Positions 42,312 to 50,777 of a DNA stretch of 64,000 nt are shown piece by piece. Numbering within the stretch: position 1 is the first letter of the stretch; each line of letters starts with the position of its first letter. This stretch comes from Anaerolineae bacterium (GTDB taxonomy: Bacteria; Chloroflexota; Anaerolineae; Aggregatilineales; Phototrophicaceae): positions 1 to 64,000 of the forward strand of contig JAJEBK010000003.1 of NCBI GenBank assembly GCA_022823945.1, written 5' to 3'. The notes below the pieces were generated by a model that was not told where the DNA came from, made no database searches, and saw nothing but the letters and a program-made list of their open reading frames with translations. The position numbers and the translations under genes were made by a program.

Positions 42312-42977
42312 TCAGGGTCCTTGCAGATATATCGGGACGACGCGCCCGGCGGAGAAGGAATGCGCGCCTTTTTCACGCAGACGCGCCCAGGCAATCTGCG
42401 CCATGTGCCCCGCCCGCCGCAATCGCAATGGCGCTGGCACAATTGTATGATCGGGATTCGCGCGGATCATCGCCAAGCCTTCCGCCGAAATCTCGCCGGT
42501 GAAGAGCATTGGTCTCGCATAATCCGCGAGCACCTGCTGCCAATCGCCGATTTTTGCTGGCTGGCTTTCTGCCCAGCGATTGCCCATCGGCCAATACTCG
42601 GCATAGATGATGCGCTTTCTGCCCGCTGGCAACACAACGAGCATGGACGGCGATTCTCGATAGTGGGGGACGGCGGCAACCAGCGTTTCCATTGTTGTCA
42701 CTGGCACAAGCGGCAGGTCGCGGGCGGCTGCCAAGCCCTTTGCCACAGCCACGCCGATGCGCACGCCGGTATACGAACCTGGTCCAGCCGCAACTGCCAG
42801 CGCCGTCAGGTCCTCCGATGTGATGCCGATCTGCCGAATGGTCTGGGCGATCAATGGCGCCAGTTGGGCATTGTGTCTGCGCCCCGCCAATTGCGTGCAT
42901 TCTGCCAGCAGCCTGTCACCATCGTGCAGGGCAATGCTCATTATTTGCGTGGCTGTGTCGATGGCCAGCAAGCTCAT
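42312..42977 (-). CDS. tsaB: tRNA threonylcarbamoyladenosine biosynthesis protein TsaB
   Basis: TsaB is the inactive HSP70-actin-fold partner of TsaD in making the universal t6A37 modification of ANN-decoding tRNAs. The 221-residue protein begins SLLAIDTATQIMSIALHDGD, has HNAQLAPLIAQTI near 40, the signature AVAAGPGSYTGVRIGVAVAKGLA at 60-80 and the linker VPVTTMETLV. Its ATG overlaps the tsaE stop by four bases (ATGA). The downstream third is less conserved, as usual. TsaC and TsaD are not in this window. Confidence 0.92.
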   Translation of the reverse strand: MSLLAIDTATQIMSIALHDGDRLLAECTQLAGRRHNAQLAPLIAQTIRQIGITSEDLTALAVAAGPGSYTGVRIGVAVAKGLAAARDLPLVPVTTMETLVAAVPHYRESPSMLVVLPAGRKRIIYAEYWPMGNRWAESQPAKIGDWQQVLADYARPMLFTGEISAEGLAMIRANPDHTIVPAPLRLRRAGHMAQIAWARLREKGAHSFSAGRVVPIYLQGP

Positions 42978-43459
42978 GCAGCATCACTTTCCAGCGCGCG
43001 CAAAAAATCCGCCAGCAGCGAGATATGCCGATCGCCCATTGCCTGGCAATGCAGGTCGCGCCTGGATTCGCCGCGAATATCGAAGTCAATCCACAAGCGC
43101 TCGCTGGGCAAGAATGGCTCGATGCGTTCCGCCCACTCAATGATGACAGCGCCGCTGCCATCCAGAATGTCGTCTATGCCCAGGCTTTGCGCTGCTTGTG
43201 GATTGCCCAGGCGGTAGCAATCCAGATGATAGAGCCGCGTTTCGTACTGCGCGCGCCGATGTTCATGCACGAGGTTGTAGCTGGGGCTGGTCAACTGTGT
43301 CTGCGCGCCATAACCGACGCCGATGCCGCGGCACAAGCATGTCTTGCCCGCGCCCAGCCCGCCCGACAAACATACGACATCCCCCGCCGTCAGCAAGGCA
43401 CCCAGTTTTCTGCCCAATCGCGAAGTTGCCGCCGGCGAGTTGCTGCGCAGGAGTATCAT
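42974..43459 (-). CDS. tsaE: tRNA threonylcarbamoyladenosine biosynthesis ATPase TsaE
   Basis: A 161-residue P-loop ATPase of the TsaE family, which drives recycling of the TsaBD complex in t6A synthesis. The Walker A GGLGAGKT is at 33-40, followed by LTSPSYNLVHEH and YHLDCYRLGNPQAAQSLGID, and the Walker B-like VIIEWAERIEPFLP; all are standard TsaE landmarks. It overlaps the end of the membrane-protein gene by four bases and tsaB by four bases, so all three are translationally coupled. Confidence 0.95.
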   Translation of the reverse strand: MILLRSNSPAATSRLGRKLGALLTAGDVVCLSGGLGAGKTCLCRGIGVGYGAQTQLTSPSYNLVHEHRRAQYETRLYHLDCYRLGNPQAAQSLGIDDILDGSGAVIIEWAERIEPFLPSERLWIDFDIRGESRRDLHCQAMGDRHISLLADFLRALESDAA

Positions 43460-45159
43460 GACAGCCGCTTCAACACGACGATCGCGCCGAATCGCTTGAC
43501 ATGATAGCTTGTCGTGTCATACCGAGCAGAACCGGGCTGCGAAGTGACCACATAATCCGCGTCCGCCGCCAAACCCAGCGGGTGATCATTGCGGTTGCGC
43601 AAGCCATGTTGCGACTCCAGCAGAAAGTCGTAAGCCATGCCCATGCCATACATGGGGTCGATGCTGTGCCAGGGCACGATCCACCACTGCTGCGCCAGCT
43701 CGGGCAGCATATCGTAGCTGATGGTGAGCGCCGCGCCCCCATCCCAATCGTCGCCGATAAAGGCTGTGGCCGCCTCGATGCTGTGGTAGAGGCTCATGTT
43801 GTGCGCCGAATGCAGGCTGGCATCGTGCCCGGCAACGCGCAGCACGCGGTCGAGGCTGTTGAGGCTCGCCCAAATCAAAACGAGCGCCAGGCACACGCGC
43901 ATGATCTGCCGCCGTTCTCCCACCAGACAGCGCAGGCCATAGGCGCAGACCAGGTATTGCAGGCAGAGCAGGCTCGTATAATAGCTGGCATTTTCGTCCG
44001 GCGTCGCCCGCACCACGAGCAAGCCAGCCAACAAGCCCAGCATCACCAGCATCGCCAGCAGCGTGCGGCCGGCGGCCGACTCGCATAAAAGCGCGGGAAT
44101 CGCCGTTATGCTGCGCCAATTCCTCCGGCAGCGGACGAGAGCAAAGCCGCAGCCGATCCAGAAACAGGCTTCCAGCGCCACTTGCAACGCGACTTCCAGC
44201 GGGACTAACGAGGGCAGCTGGGCGCGCAGGCTAAGAAGCTCGCCCTGGAAGGGCAGACGCAGGGCGATCAGCGCATGCCCGGGCAAGCTCAGCGCATAAT
44301 GGATGCCGCTCTGTAACCGCCCCTCGGGCAGCGCTGGTTCGGGCGGGGGCGCTTCAGCGGCATGCGGGGCATCGGCCTGGCTGCTCGGCGCTTCTGGCTT
44401 GAGATGGGCATATTGCGCCAACGTCTGCGTGTCAATGCGGTGGCTGCGCGTGAAGAATGCGCGCAAATCGGCGAATTCCTGCCCGACTTCAAAGACCAGA
44501 TAGGGCGTCAGCATGGCAACCGAAAGCAGCGCGCCTGCCGCCACGCCACGCGCATTCCAGGGCAAGCGCAGGATCAGCCACAGCGCCGCCAGCACGCCAA
44601 AGAACAGCACCGCCGAAAAATGCGTCATGAAAGCCGCTGTCGCCACCAGCCAGGTCAACGCGACGAAGCCGGCGCGTCCAGTGACTTTCCAGCGATAGAG
44701 GTAGTAGACAAAAAACACGCCGAAGCCGGGCAGCAGCAATTGCGCCCAAGCGGTGTAGGCGCTGCTGATGCCGATCTGGCTATAGGTGAAGAGGGTGGCG
44801 GCGATCATGCCCGCTCGCTCGTCGATGAATTCCACCCCCAGTCGATAAGCCGCAAATGTCGCCAGCAGGTTGAATGCCAACTGCGTGCCGATCAGCACCG
44901 TCGGCACATGGCGCGTCAACAGCAGAGCCGGCAGCTGCAGCCAGACCAGGAAAGGCAGATTATAGGCGGCGACGCTGGACAAAGTGCCGACCACCGGGAA
45001 TGCGCCGCCATCCAGCCAGGCAGAGCCACGCGCGATCAGCGGCACATAATCGGCTTCCCACACCAGCAATTGCGCCGCAACCAGCTTCACGCCGATGCTG
45101 GCAGCGATCAAAAGCCAGAATGCAGCCTGACAGAAGCGGATTTGCGGGGGGCGTGGCAT
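43456..45159 (-). CDS. Polytopic membrane protein, GT39/ArnT-like glycosyltransferase candidate
   Basis: About 567 residues from ATG 45159; ATG 45198 in the same frame, preceded by TATAAT, is the alternative start. It has at least ten hydrophobic helices, the first with FWLLIAASIGVKLVAAQLL followed by an extracellular WEADYVPLIARGSAW segment, resembling the acidic first loop of GT-C glycosyltransferases such as PMT/ArnT. A proline/alanine-rich linker lies near 285-310 (SSQADAPHAAEAPPPEP), and the C-terminal soluble part has DDWDGGAALTISYDMLPELA. These enzymes transfer sugars from polyprenyl carriers to proteins or lipids outside the membrane. It heads the unit with tsaE and tsaB, which is unusual. 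Confidence 0.5.
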   Translation of the reverse strand: MPRPPQIRFCQAAFWLLIAASIGVKLVAAQLLVWEADYVPLIARGSAWLDGGAFPVVGTLSSVAAYNLPFLVWLQLPALLLTRHVPTVLIGTQLAFNLLATFAAYRLGVEFIDERAGMIAATLFTYSQIGISSAYTAWAQLLLPGFGVFFVYYLYRWKVTGRAGFVALTWLVATAAFMTHFSAVLFFGVLAALWLILRLPWNARGVAAGALLSVAMLTPYLVFEVGQEFADLRAFFTRSHRIDTQTLAQYAHLKPEAPSSQADAPHAAEAPPPEPALPEGRLQSGIHYALSLPGHALIALRLPFQGELLSLRAQLPSLVPLEVALQVALEACFWIGCGFALVRCRRNWRSITAIPALLCESAAGRTLLAMLVMLGLLAGLLVVRATPDENASYYTSLLCLQYLVCAYGLRCLVGERRQIMRVCLALVLIWASLNSLDRVLRVAGHDASLHSAHNMSLYHSIEAATAFIGDDWDGGAALTISYDMLPELAQQWWIVPWHSIDPMYGMGMAYDFLLESQHGLRNRNDHPLGLAADADYVVTSQPGSARYDTTSYHVKRFGAIVVLKRLS

Positions 45160-45283
45160 GGGACGGGTGGTTTTCCAATTCGGCAGCCGAAAAAACATTA
45201 TAGCAGTGGCGCTGGGCGACAGGCAGTCGCTGCCAATTAATCTGCCACTGAAGTAAATCCAAGTCGGTGATTGAAAAAGCGTA

Positions 45284-45363
45284 ACCACCGAGTACACCGA
45301 GTCTGAGAGAGTACACAGAGATTATAAGTTGGGTTTTTCTCTGTGCCTTTGTGCCTCTGTGGC
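45284..45363. repeat. Family B repeat
   Basis: ACCACCGAGTACACCGAG, then GAGAGAGTACACAGAG, CTCTGTGCCTTTGTGCCTCT and GTGGC. Same orientation as 29512. Occupies the middle of the 359-base gap between the divergent membrane-protein gene and the Roadblock gene; the rest holds the promoter at 45451 and otherwise nothing I can name. Confidence 0.65.
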
Positions 45364-45450
45364 AATTGGATGTTGCACAACTTGCTTGCATTACCTTCTA
45401 ATTTGAAACGATATAGTCTGCGCTTGGCCAGGGTGACCGGCAGGGCAGGC

Positions 45451-45479
45451 TTGAGCGGCGCGCCCACATCGTCTATACT
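45451..45479 (+). promoter_or_regulatory. Promoter of the Roadblock gene
   Basis: TTGAGC (45451-45456), a 17-base spacer and TATACT (45474-45479), 39 bases before the start codon. Sequence and spacing fit a housekeeping sigma promoter. Confidence 0.6.
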
Positions 45480-45518
45480 CCGCCGCGACAACCATTCCCC
45501 TGAATTCTGCGAGGCACG

Positions 45519-45899
45519 ATGCAAAGCCCAGACCGCAGCCCCGCCCTGCAAGAAACGCTGCGCCGCTTGACTTCGGTGGCAGAAGGCATCGCTGCCTGCG
45601 CTGTCTTCGCTGCCGAGGGCTTTGCCATCGCCGCGCATCCCGACGCGGGCGATGATGCCGCGCAGCTCTCCGCGATTTGCGCGAACCTGGCTTTCACCGC
45701 CGACGGCGCGATGAAACGGCTGGCGCAGGGCAGACTGGCGCGCCTGCTGCTGGATGCCGAACATGGCACTTTGCTTTGCTGCAAAAGTGGCGAAGCCTGG
45801 CTGGCCGCGCTCATCGAAAAAGATGCCAGCCTGGCGCATGCGCTCTTCGCCGCCCAGAAAGCCAGCGAAGCTATCGAGTCAATCCTGGCTGGCGAATGA
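45519..45899 (+). CDS. Roadblock/LC7-domain protein
   Basis: A 126-residue protein consisting of one Roadblock/LC7 domain: an N-terminal helix (ALQETLRRLTSVAEGIAACA), strand FAAEGFAIAAH, a central helix (AAQLSAICANLAFTADGAMKRL), then LLLDAEHGTLLCCKSGEAWLAALI and a C-terminal helix. Bacterial members such as MglB regulate small Ras-like GTPases (MglA), often in polarity, motility or surface processes. No GTPase gene is adjacent. It converges with a GNAT acetyltransferase gene whose stop lies eight bases away. Confidence 0.8.
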   Translation: MQSPDRSPALQETLRRLTSVAEGIAACAVFAAEGFAIAAHPDAGDDAAQLSAICANLAFTADGAMKRLAQGRLARLLLDAEHGTLLCCKSGEAWLAALIEKDASLAHALFAAQKASEAIESILAGE

Positions 45900-45907
45900 A
45901 AGCGGCT

Positions 45908-46465
45908 TCAAATTTCTGCGAAGGCATTGTGAAAACGAACATGACCGCGCGCCGACCCCAAAGTCTCATCATCCAGGACCGCCACCATGAAGTGCTCGTG
46001 AGCGCCGCCCGGCTGCACATAATCGCTGCCGAAGCCCAATGGCAGCGCCGGCACAAATCCAAAACGCGGATAATAGCTGCGATGCCCGACCAAAAACAGC
46101 AAGCCATATCCCGCCGCGCGCATGGCAGCCAAGCCCGCCCAGACCAGCGCCGAGCCTATGCCCTGCCTTTGTCGCGCCGGCAAAACCGCGATCGGTCCCA
46201 GCGCCGGGAAGCGACACACCCGCGCGCCATCATCAACATGGGCCAGGCTGTAGGCGGCTTGCCCAACCAGTTCATCGTCCAGCAGCGCGGCATGCGAAAG
46301 CAGCAGAGCGCCCTCAGCGCGCAGACGGTCGAGAAGGCGGGCTTCGTCAGCGCGCCCAAATGCCGCCTGCACCAGTGCGTGCAGCCGTGGGATATCGCGC
46401 GGCTCTTCCGGGCGAATGCGCAGATTGGGCAGATCCGCCGCGAGCCTGGAATGTTCTAATGCCAT
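45908..46465 (-). CDS. GNAT-family N-acetyltransferase
   Basis: A 185-residue GNAT protein starting at ATG 46465. It opens with LRIRPEEPRDIPRLHALVQAAFG, has GPIAVLPARQRQGIGSALVW with the Q/RxxGxG/A acetyl-CoA motif near 110-125, and ends with the GHRSYYPRFGFVPA region, as in YhbS-like acetyltransferases. Its start codon overlaps that of the divergent DDN-like gene on the other strand (CATG, 46463-46466), an unusually tight arrangement. In-frame ATG 46519 is an alternative but would place more of the gene under the other coding region. Substrate unknown. Confidence 0.82.
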   Translation of the reverse strand: MALEHSRLAADLPNLRIRPEEPRDIPRLHALVQAAFGRADEARLLDRLRAEGALLLSHAALLDDELVGQAAYSLAHVDDGARVCRFPALGPIAVLPARQRQGIGSALVWAGLAAMRAAGYGLLFLVGHRSYYPRFGFVPALPLGFGSDYVQPGGAHEHFMVAVLDDETLGSARGHVRFHNAFAEI

Positions 46466-46775
46466 GACAAGCCCCGAAGTCTTCCTGTATCTCACCACGC
46501 GCGGACACCGCAGTGGCAAGCCACATGAAATCGAAATCTGGTTTGTCGAATATGACGACGCCTATTATATCGTATCCGAGAAGCGGGAGGCCGCCCACTG
46601 GGTGCAGAACCTGCGCGCCCAGCCAGCTGTCCACTTCCATCTGAGCAACGAGTCCAGCCGCGCCGCGCATGCCAGCATCGCCGATGATCCTGCGCTGATC
46701 GCCGCCGTCAAAGCCAAAATGGCTGCCAAATACGGCTGGAGCAATGGGCTGGTGGTGAAGATCGCGCCTGCTTAG
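46464..46775 (+). CDS. Small DDN-like nitroreductase family protein
   Basis: A 103-residue protein of the deazaflavin-dependent nitroreductase-like family, shorter than the one at 40135. Landmarks are VFLYLTTRGHRSGKPHEIEI at the start (a TxxxGxxSGxxRxxxL-like pattern, with a histidine in place of the arginine), YDDAYYIVSEKREAAHWVQNL and AHASIADDPALIAAVKAKM. It probably binds F420 or flavin and reduces small substrates in the cytoplasm. An in-frame ATG at 46416 exists, but the family start fits 46464 better. The start codon overlaps that of the divergent GNAT gene. Confidence 0.8.
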   Translation: MTSPEVFLYLTTRGHRSGKPHEIEIWFVEYDDAYYIVSEKREAAHWVQNLRAQPAVHFHLSNESSRAAHASIADDPALIAAVKAKMAAKYGWSNGLVVKIAPA

Positions 46776-46950
46776 GTCTTTTTTAAGCCCGCCTTGCTTT
46801 GCTGGTCTGTGGATTGGCAGTACGGACATTGGCTCAACTCTATATTCTACAGCAGCCACAGCATTCGACATTCCTTACTTTTTTCGTATGTCATGGTAAC
46901 ATCAATTGAATGGCTAGCCAGTCAATTTGTTGCCAAGAAGGTGCTGACCA

Positions 46951-48411
46951 ATGTACGCCAAATGCCTTGCTTTGTTTGTCGTGTGTATGTTGCTATTGGG
47001 CGTCGCCTCCGCGCAGCCTTTTTCTATTCACGCCAACAGAGGCTTGAACCTGCGGGCCGCGCCCAGCCTCAATGCCGAAATCGCGGACACTGTGCCATCG
47101 GGCAGCATTCTGCAAGTCGTGGGCAAGTTACATCGCTGGCTGAAGATCGACCGCAATGGCAGGGAGGTTTGGCTGGCGGATTGGACCGATTTCAGCCGTG
47201 TCGACAGCAGCGAGGCGACGGAAGCTCAGCAGCCGACAACACCTGTCGACAACTGCTGTGGCATCGACCGACAATGCCAAAGCGAGGCGGAATGGGAGGC
47301 CGGCTATTGGGCGTATCAGAACGGGCAGTGCCCCGCGTCCGCCCAACCTCAGCCAGTGACGCCCGCGCAACCTGTGGCCAGCGCGCCGGCGAATGTAGAC
47401 AACTGCTGCCATGTTGATCGGCAATGCCAAAGCGACCAGGATTGGATTGTCGGCTTCTATGCGTTTCGGAACGGGAAGTGCCCCGCGTCCGCTCAGCCGC
47501 AGCCAGCGACACCCGCCCAATTCGCAGCAAACACGTCGGCAAATGTAGACAACTGCTGCATCATCGATAATCTAAACTGTGTTACCGACTTTGAATGGCG
47601 ACGCGGCTACTGGGCATATCAAGTCGGGCATTGCGCCGCGCCCGGCCAGCATCAGTCAACGACGCTCGCCTTGCCCGCAGCCAGCGCGCCAACAAACGGT
47701 GGCAATTGCTGTGACTCTGTTTGGCAGTGCCGGTTCGAAGAGGAAAGGGTGCAGGGTTATTGGGCTTATCAGATTAATCAGTGCGCTGGCCTCCCGCAGA
47801 TTTCCGCGATCACGCTTACGGGACCCGTGCCCAGGATAGAGGGCTCGAGTCTATTTGTTAGCACCGTCACAGCGTCGCTCAAGTGGTTGAAGAGCCTAGC
47901 TCCCGACTGGTACAACTACGTCATAACCGGAATGGACTTAATCGTTGAACTTCCCGTCCCCGTCTCCTCAGGGGATGGCGTGCACACGTGCACCGCGTAC
48001 GCGAATTATCACGAAAGAAAGATCAGCGTGGAAACTTGCTGGATGCGGCGGACTTTAGGCGGGAACTGGCCCGTCGAGTTCGATCAAGCCAGCATCGCTG
48101 CGATGCTCGCACATGAGGCTTGCCATATCCATACACATGAAGAGGGCAAATATTTTGCGTCAGCTAACCACGAGGAAGAGGAGTGCAATAAATTCAATGG
48201 TAGCGTAGCTGGTCTCTTTGGCGGCGCCCTTGCGGTTGGTCTTGACCCGAACCGCGGGACGCTTTACTTTGAAAAAGAAGACATATTGAGCAAGATCAGA
48301 CGTTACTGCTCTGCAGGGTATAGAGCAGATCTGTTTTGTCCGACGCTTCAAAAACTGGAAAGCGACTGGAGAAATGTGCCATACGCGGTCTTTCCACCTG
48401 GCGGCGCCTGA
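46951..48411 (+). CDS. Secreted SH3 protein with four Cys-Cys repeats and HExxH metallopeptidase-like domain
   Basis: A 486-residue exported protein: signal peptide 1-21 (LFVVCMLLLGVASAQ); an SH3b domain at about 25-85 (GLNLRAAPSLNAEI); four repeats at 99-127, 149-177, 199-228 and 251-278 with the pattern NCC-x5-QC-x-GYWAYQ-x2-QC; and a C-terminal domain from 295. In it, Ala387-His388-Glu389-Ala-Cys-His392 is a zinc-peptidase HExxH motif, with HEEEE at 407-411 offering a third ligand. The four Cys of each repeat probably pair as disulfides outside the cell. The SH3 and repeats suggest binding to cell wall or polymer, and the last domain cleavage of a protein. Not assigned to a known peptidase family. 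Confidence 0.75.
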   Translation: MYAKCLALFVVCMLLLGVASAQPFSIHANRGLNLRAAPSLNAEIADTVPSGSILQVVGKLHRWLKIDRNGREVWLADWTDFSRVDSSEATEAQQPTTPVDNCCGIDRQCQSEAEWEAGYWAYQNGQCPASAQPQPVTPAQPVASAPANVDNCCHVDRQCQSDQDWIVGFYAFRNGKCPASAQPQPATPAQFAANTSANVDNCCIIDNLNCVTDFEWRRGYWAYQVGHCAAPGQHQSTTLALPAASAPTNGGNCCDSVWQCRFEEERVQGYWAYQINQCAGLPQISAITLTGPVPRIEGSSLFVSTVTASLKWLKSLAPDWYNYVITGMDLIVELPVPVSSGDGVHTCTAYANYHERKISVETCWMRRTLGGNWPVEFDQASIAAMLAHEACHIHTHEEGKYFASANHEEEECNKFNGSVAGLFGGALAVGLDPNRGTLYFEKEDILSKIRRYCSAGYRADLFCPTLQKLESDWRNVPYAVFPPGGA

Positions 48412-48421
48412 GTAGTGAGCT

Positions 48422-48565
48422 TTAGCCGCTCCCGTTCTCGGGCAGGCAGACGCCGATCGTCTTGTCACGAGGTACGACAAAAGCGACGCCACGATTCGGC
48501 TCTAGCAATTCGCCCATGACAGCCCGCGCTTCATCCAGGAGCGTCGGCACCCGTTCTTTCGGCAC
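48422..48565 (-). CDS. Possible small protein or gene remnant
   Basis: A minus-strand frame opens with GTG 48565 and runs 47 residues to TAA at 48422, including RVPTLLDEARAVMGELLEP and GVAFVVPRDKTIGVCLPEN. The composition looks protein-like, and the frame continues upstream without a stop. I do not recognise it and cannot fix its start. It lies in the 237-base gap between the Cys-repeat and VWA genes. Confidence 0.25.
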   Translation of the reverse strand: MPKERVPTLLDEARAVMGELLEPNRGVAFVVPRDKTIGVCLPENGSG

Positions 48566-48648
48566 GACCTTTTTTCTCGGGCATTTGCCCCGGTTGCCAA
48601 ATCTGCGCTACCATCAGGTTGAGCGCAGGCGCATTATGAGGCACTCCT

Positions 48649-50031
48649 ATGCAGCAGCGAATGGTCGAGTTCATCCGTGCCTTGCGCGCTGCGGGCGTGC
48701 GCATTTCCCTCGCCGAAAGCCAGGATGCCATGTTTGGCGTGGATGCGGCCGGCGTGAGCGATGGCAGCATCTTCAAAAGCACGCTCAAAGCCGCGCTCGT
48801 CAAAGACCGGCGGCACCAGCCCGTCTTTGATTATTTCTTCCCGCTCTTCTTCACGGACAACAAGCCGCCCCTGGAGAATATCCTCGAGCAGCTGGGCGCG
48901 GACGAAGAACAACTGCTGCAAGCAGCCATGCAAAATATGTTGAGCGATCTGGATGCCCTGCGCGATCTTTTGCAGCGCTTGCTGGAAGGGCGCGAATTCA
49001 GCGAAGAAGAGCTGCAGCAAATGGCGGAAATGGCCGGCTTGCCCCAGGGCGACGACATGTATATGCGACCCTGGTTCGAGCGGCGCATGGAGCGCGCGGC
49101 CGGCTTGTCACAGTTGGAGCGCATGCTGGACGAGTTGCTGGACGAACTGGCGGCGCTGGGCATGGACGAAGCAGCGCTGAATGAGCTGGAACAAAAGCTG
49201 CGCGAAAATATGCGTGGGCTGCGCGAGCAAATCTCTAAGCATGTCGGCGCATCGCTGGCGGAACAGATGGCGAAGCAGCCCCCTCGCGAAAAACCCGACC
49301 TGCTGGATACTCCCTTGCAGCGGTTGAGCAGCGGCGATATGGATGATGTGCGCGACGAAGTGCGGCGGTTGGCGGCGCGTTTGCGAACGCGAGCAGCCCT
49401 GCGGCAAAAACGGGCAAAAAGCGGCACATTCGACCCGCGCAAAACCATCCGCAAAAATATGCGTTATGGCGGCGTGCCCATGGAAGCGCAATTCCGCATC
49501 CGCCACAAAAAACCCAGCCTCATCCTCATCTGCGACCTCAGCACTTCCATGCGCTATGCCGTGGAGTTTCTGCTGACATTGGTCTATGAGCTGAGCGATC
49601 AGGTGCGGCGCACGCACAGCTTCATCTTCATTCACGACCTGGTCGATGTCAGCACCGACCTGGCACAACTGCCCCCGCGCGAGGCGGTGGCGCAGATCAT
49701 GGCGCAGAACCCGCCCGGCTATTACAGCACCGACCTGGGCAACAGCTTGCATAGCTTCCAGCAAGAGCATCTGCATCTGGTCGACAGCCGCAGCAGCATC
49801 ATCGTTTTTGGCGACGGGCGCAACAATTACAACGACCCGCGCCTGGATATCGCCCAGGATCTGCAGCGCAAAAGCCGCCGCCTGCTCTGGTTCTGCCCCG
49901 AGCCGCGCCAGCTGTGGGGCAGTGGCGACAGCGATATGTGGGAATACAATATGGTTGCCGACCGCGTCTTTCTGGTGCGCAGCCTGCGACAACTGGCGGA
50001 AGCTGTCGATCGCCTGCTGGCGGATTCGTGA
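48649..50031 (+). CDS. CoxE-like VWA-domain protein
   Basis: A 460-residue cytoplasmic protein. An N-terminal part (QQRMVEFIRALRAAGVRISL) and a Glu/Leu-rich helical middle precede a C-terminal von Willebrand A domain with the metal-ion site D-x-S-x-S at Asp296-Ser298-Ser300 (ICDLSTSM). It matches the CoxE/VWA-containing family, which normally works with a MoxR-type AAA ATPase to insert metals or remodel enzymes. No MoxR gene is adjacent. The N-terminal LAESQDAM pattern is also typical. It starts 237 bases after the Cys-repeat protein. Confidence 0.85.
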   Translation: MQQRMVEFIRALRAAGVRISLAESQDAMFGVDAAGVSDGSIFKSTLKAALVKDRRHQPVFDYFFPLFFTDNKPPLENILEQLGADEEQLLQAAMQNMLSDLDALRDLLQRLLEGREFSEEELQQMAEMAGLPQGDDMYMRPWFERRMERAAGLSQLERMLDELLDELAALGMDEAALNELEQKLRENMRGLREQISKHVGASLAEQMAKQPPREKPDLLDTPLQRLSSGDMDDVRDEVRRLAARLRTRAALRQKRAKSGTFDPRKTIRKNMRYGGVPMEAQFRIRHKKPSLILICDLSTSMRYAVEFLLTLVYELSDQVRRTHSFIFIHDLVDVSTDLAQLPPREAVAQIMAQNPPGYYSTDLGNSLHSFQQEHLHLVDSRSSIIVFGDGRNNYNDPRLDIAQDLQRKSRRLLWFCPEPRQLWGSGDSDMWEYNMVADRVFLVRSLRQLAEAVDRLLADS

Positions 50032-50085
50032 CTCAGGCGGGTTTCGCCGCCTGTTTCATGCTACAATCGCGGCAGGGAGGGCAAC

Positions 50086-50367
50086 ATGACCAACTACATA
50101 CGCATCCCGGAAGAGGTGGCGCGGCAGCTGCATGCCATTGCCGAGCGGGAAGACACCGAGCTCGCCAAGTCGGTGGGCGAAATGATTGAGAGTCAATCGG
50201 ATGACCGACCGTGGGCGACATTGGGGGATTTGGAGCTCTTTGCCAGAGAAGCTCGGAAGCGCATGAACGACGATTCACCTTCGGAAATGGTGGATGACTC
50301 CGCGCGGAGCCGTGAAATCCTGAATGCTGAGTTTGCCGATTACCTCATCAGCCGCACCCAGCCGTGA
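50086..50367 (+). CDS. Antitoxin-like partner of the PIN toxin
   Basis: A 93-residue acidic protein preceded by GGGAGG and, upstream, an extended -10 TGCTACAAT (50059-50067). Its start, MTNYIRIPEEVARQLHAIAE, looks like the strand and helix of ribbon-helix-helix antitoxins, followed by an acidic C-terminal part that could wrap the toxin. It overlaps the PIN gene by four bases (GTGA), a classic toxin-antitoxin layout. The specific family is not recognised, so antitoxin is inferred from context. Confidence 0.6.
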   Translation: MTNYIRIPEEVARQLHAIAEREDTELAKSVGEMIESQSDDRPWATLGDLELFAREARKRMNDDSPSEMVDDSARSREILNAEFADYLISRTQP

Positions 50368-50777
50368 CGTTCATTACAGACAGCAGTTTCCTGATAGCTC
50401 TGTTCAATAACAAGGATATTAACCACAAGCCGGCTCTTGATCTGTCCATTGGAAGCAGGGAGACAATTGTCGTGCCGGATGTTGTCTTGCCGGAAGTGAG
50501 CTACATACTCCGCCGTCGATTCAAGTATCCAAAGAATTTCATCTTCTTTGAATTCATCAATCGCGCCAAAGTCGACCTCGAGCCAGTTCTAAAGGACGAC
50601 CTGGCAAGGATTGACGAAATCACCCGACAGTACCCAACCGCCAACTTCGATCTGGTAGACTGCTGCATCATGGCGATTGCCGAGCGGCGCAAGATCGCCC
50701 GCATCGCCACCTTTGACCGGCGCGACTTCAGCTTCTTCCAGCCCCGCCACTGCCAGCGCCTCGAATTGTTGCCATAA
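50364..50777 (+). CDS. PIN-domain (VapC-like) toxin
   Basis: A 137-residue PIN-domain nuclease beginning at GTG 50364 inside the end of the antitoxin gene. Conserved acidic residues are Asp6 (FITDSSFLIALF), Glu44 (VLPEVSYILRR), Asp96/Asp99 (NFDLVDCCIMAIAE) and Asp118 or Asp121 (TFDRRDFSFF), as in VapC toxins, which cut tRNA or rRNA when freed from the antitoxin. All positions are intact, so the toxin looks active. A second toxin-antitoxin-like locus (hicBA) follows within 100 bases. Confidence 0.85.
   Translation: MTFITDSSFLIALFNNKDINHKPALDLSIGSRETIVVPDVVLPEVSYILRRRFKYPKNFIFFEFINRAKVDLEPVLKDDLARIDEITRQYPTANFDLVDCCIMAIAERRKIARIATFDRRDFSFFQPRHCQRLELLP

Noticed and set aside
41235..43217. 660-codon plus-strand open frame
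   Set aside because: It runs antisense across ALDH7, tsaB and tsaE, all of which have diagnostic motifs. The translation is rich in Arg, His, Gln and Cys without domains.
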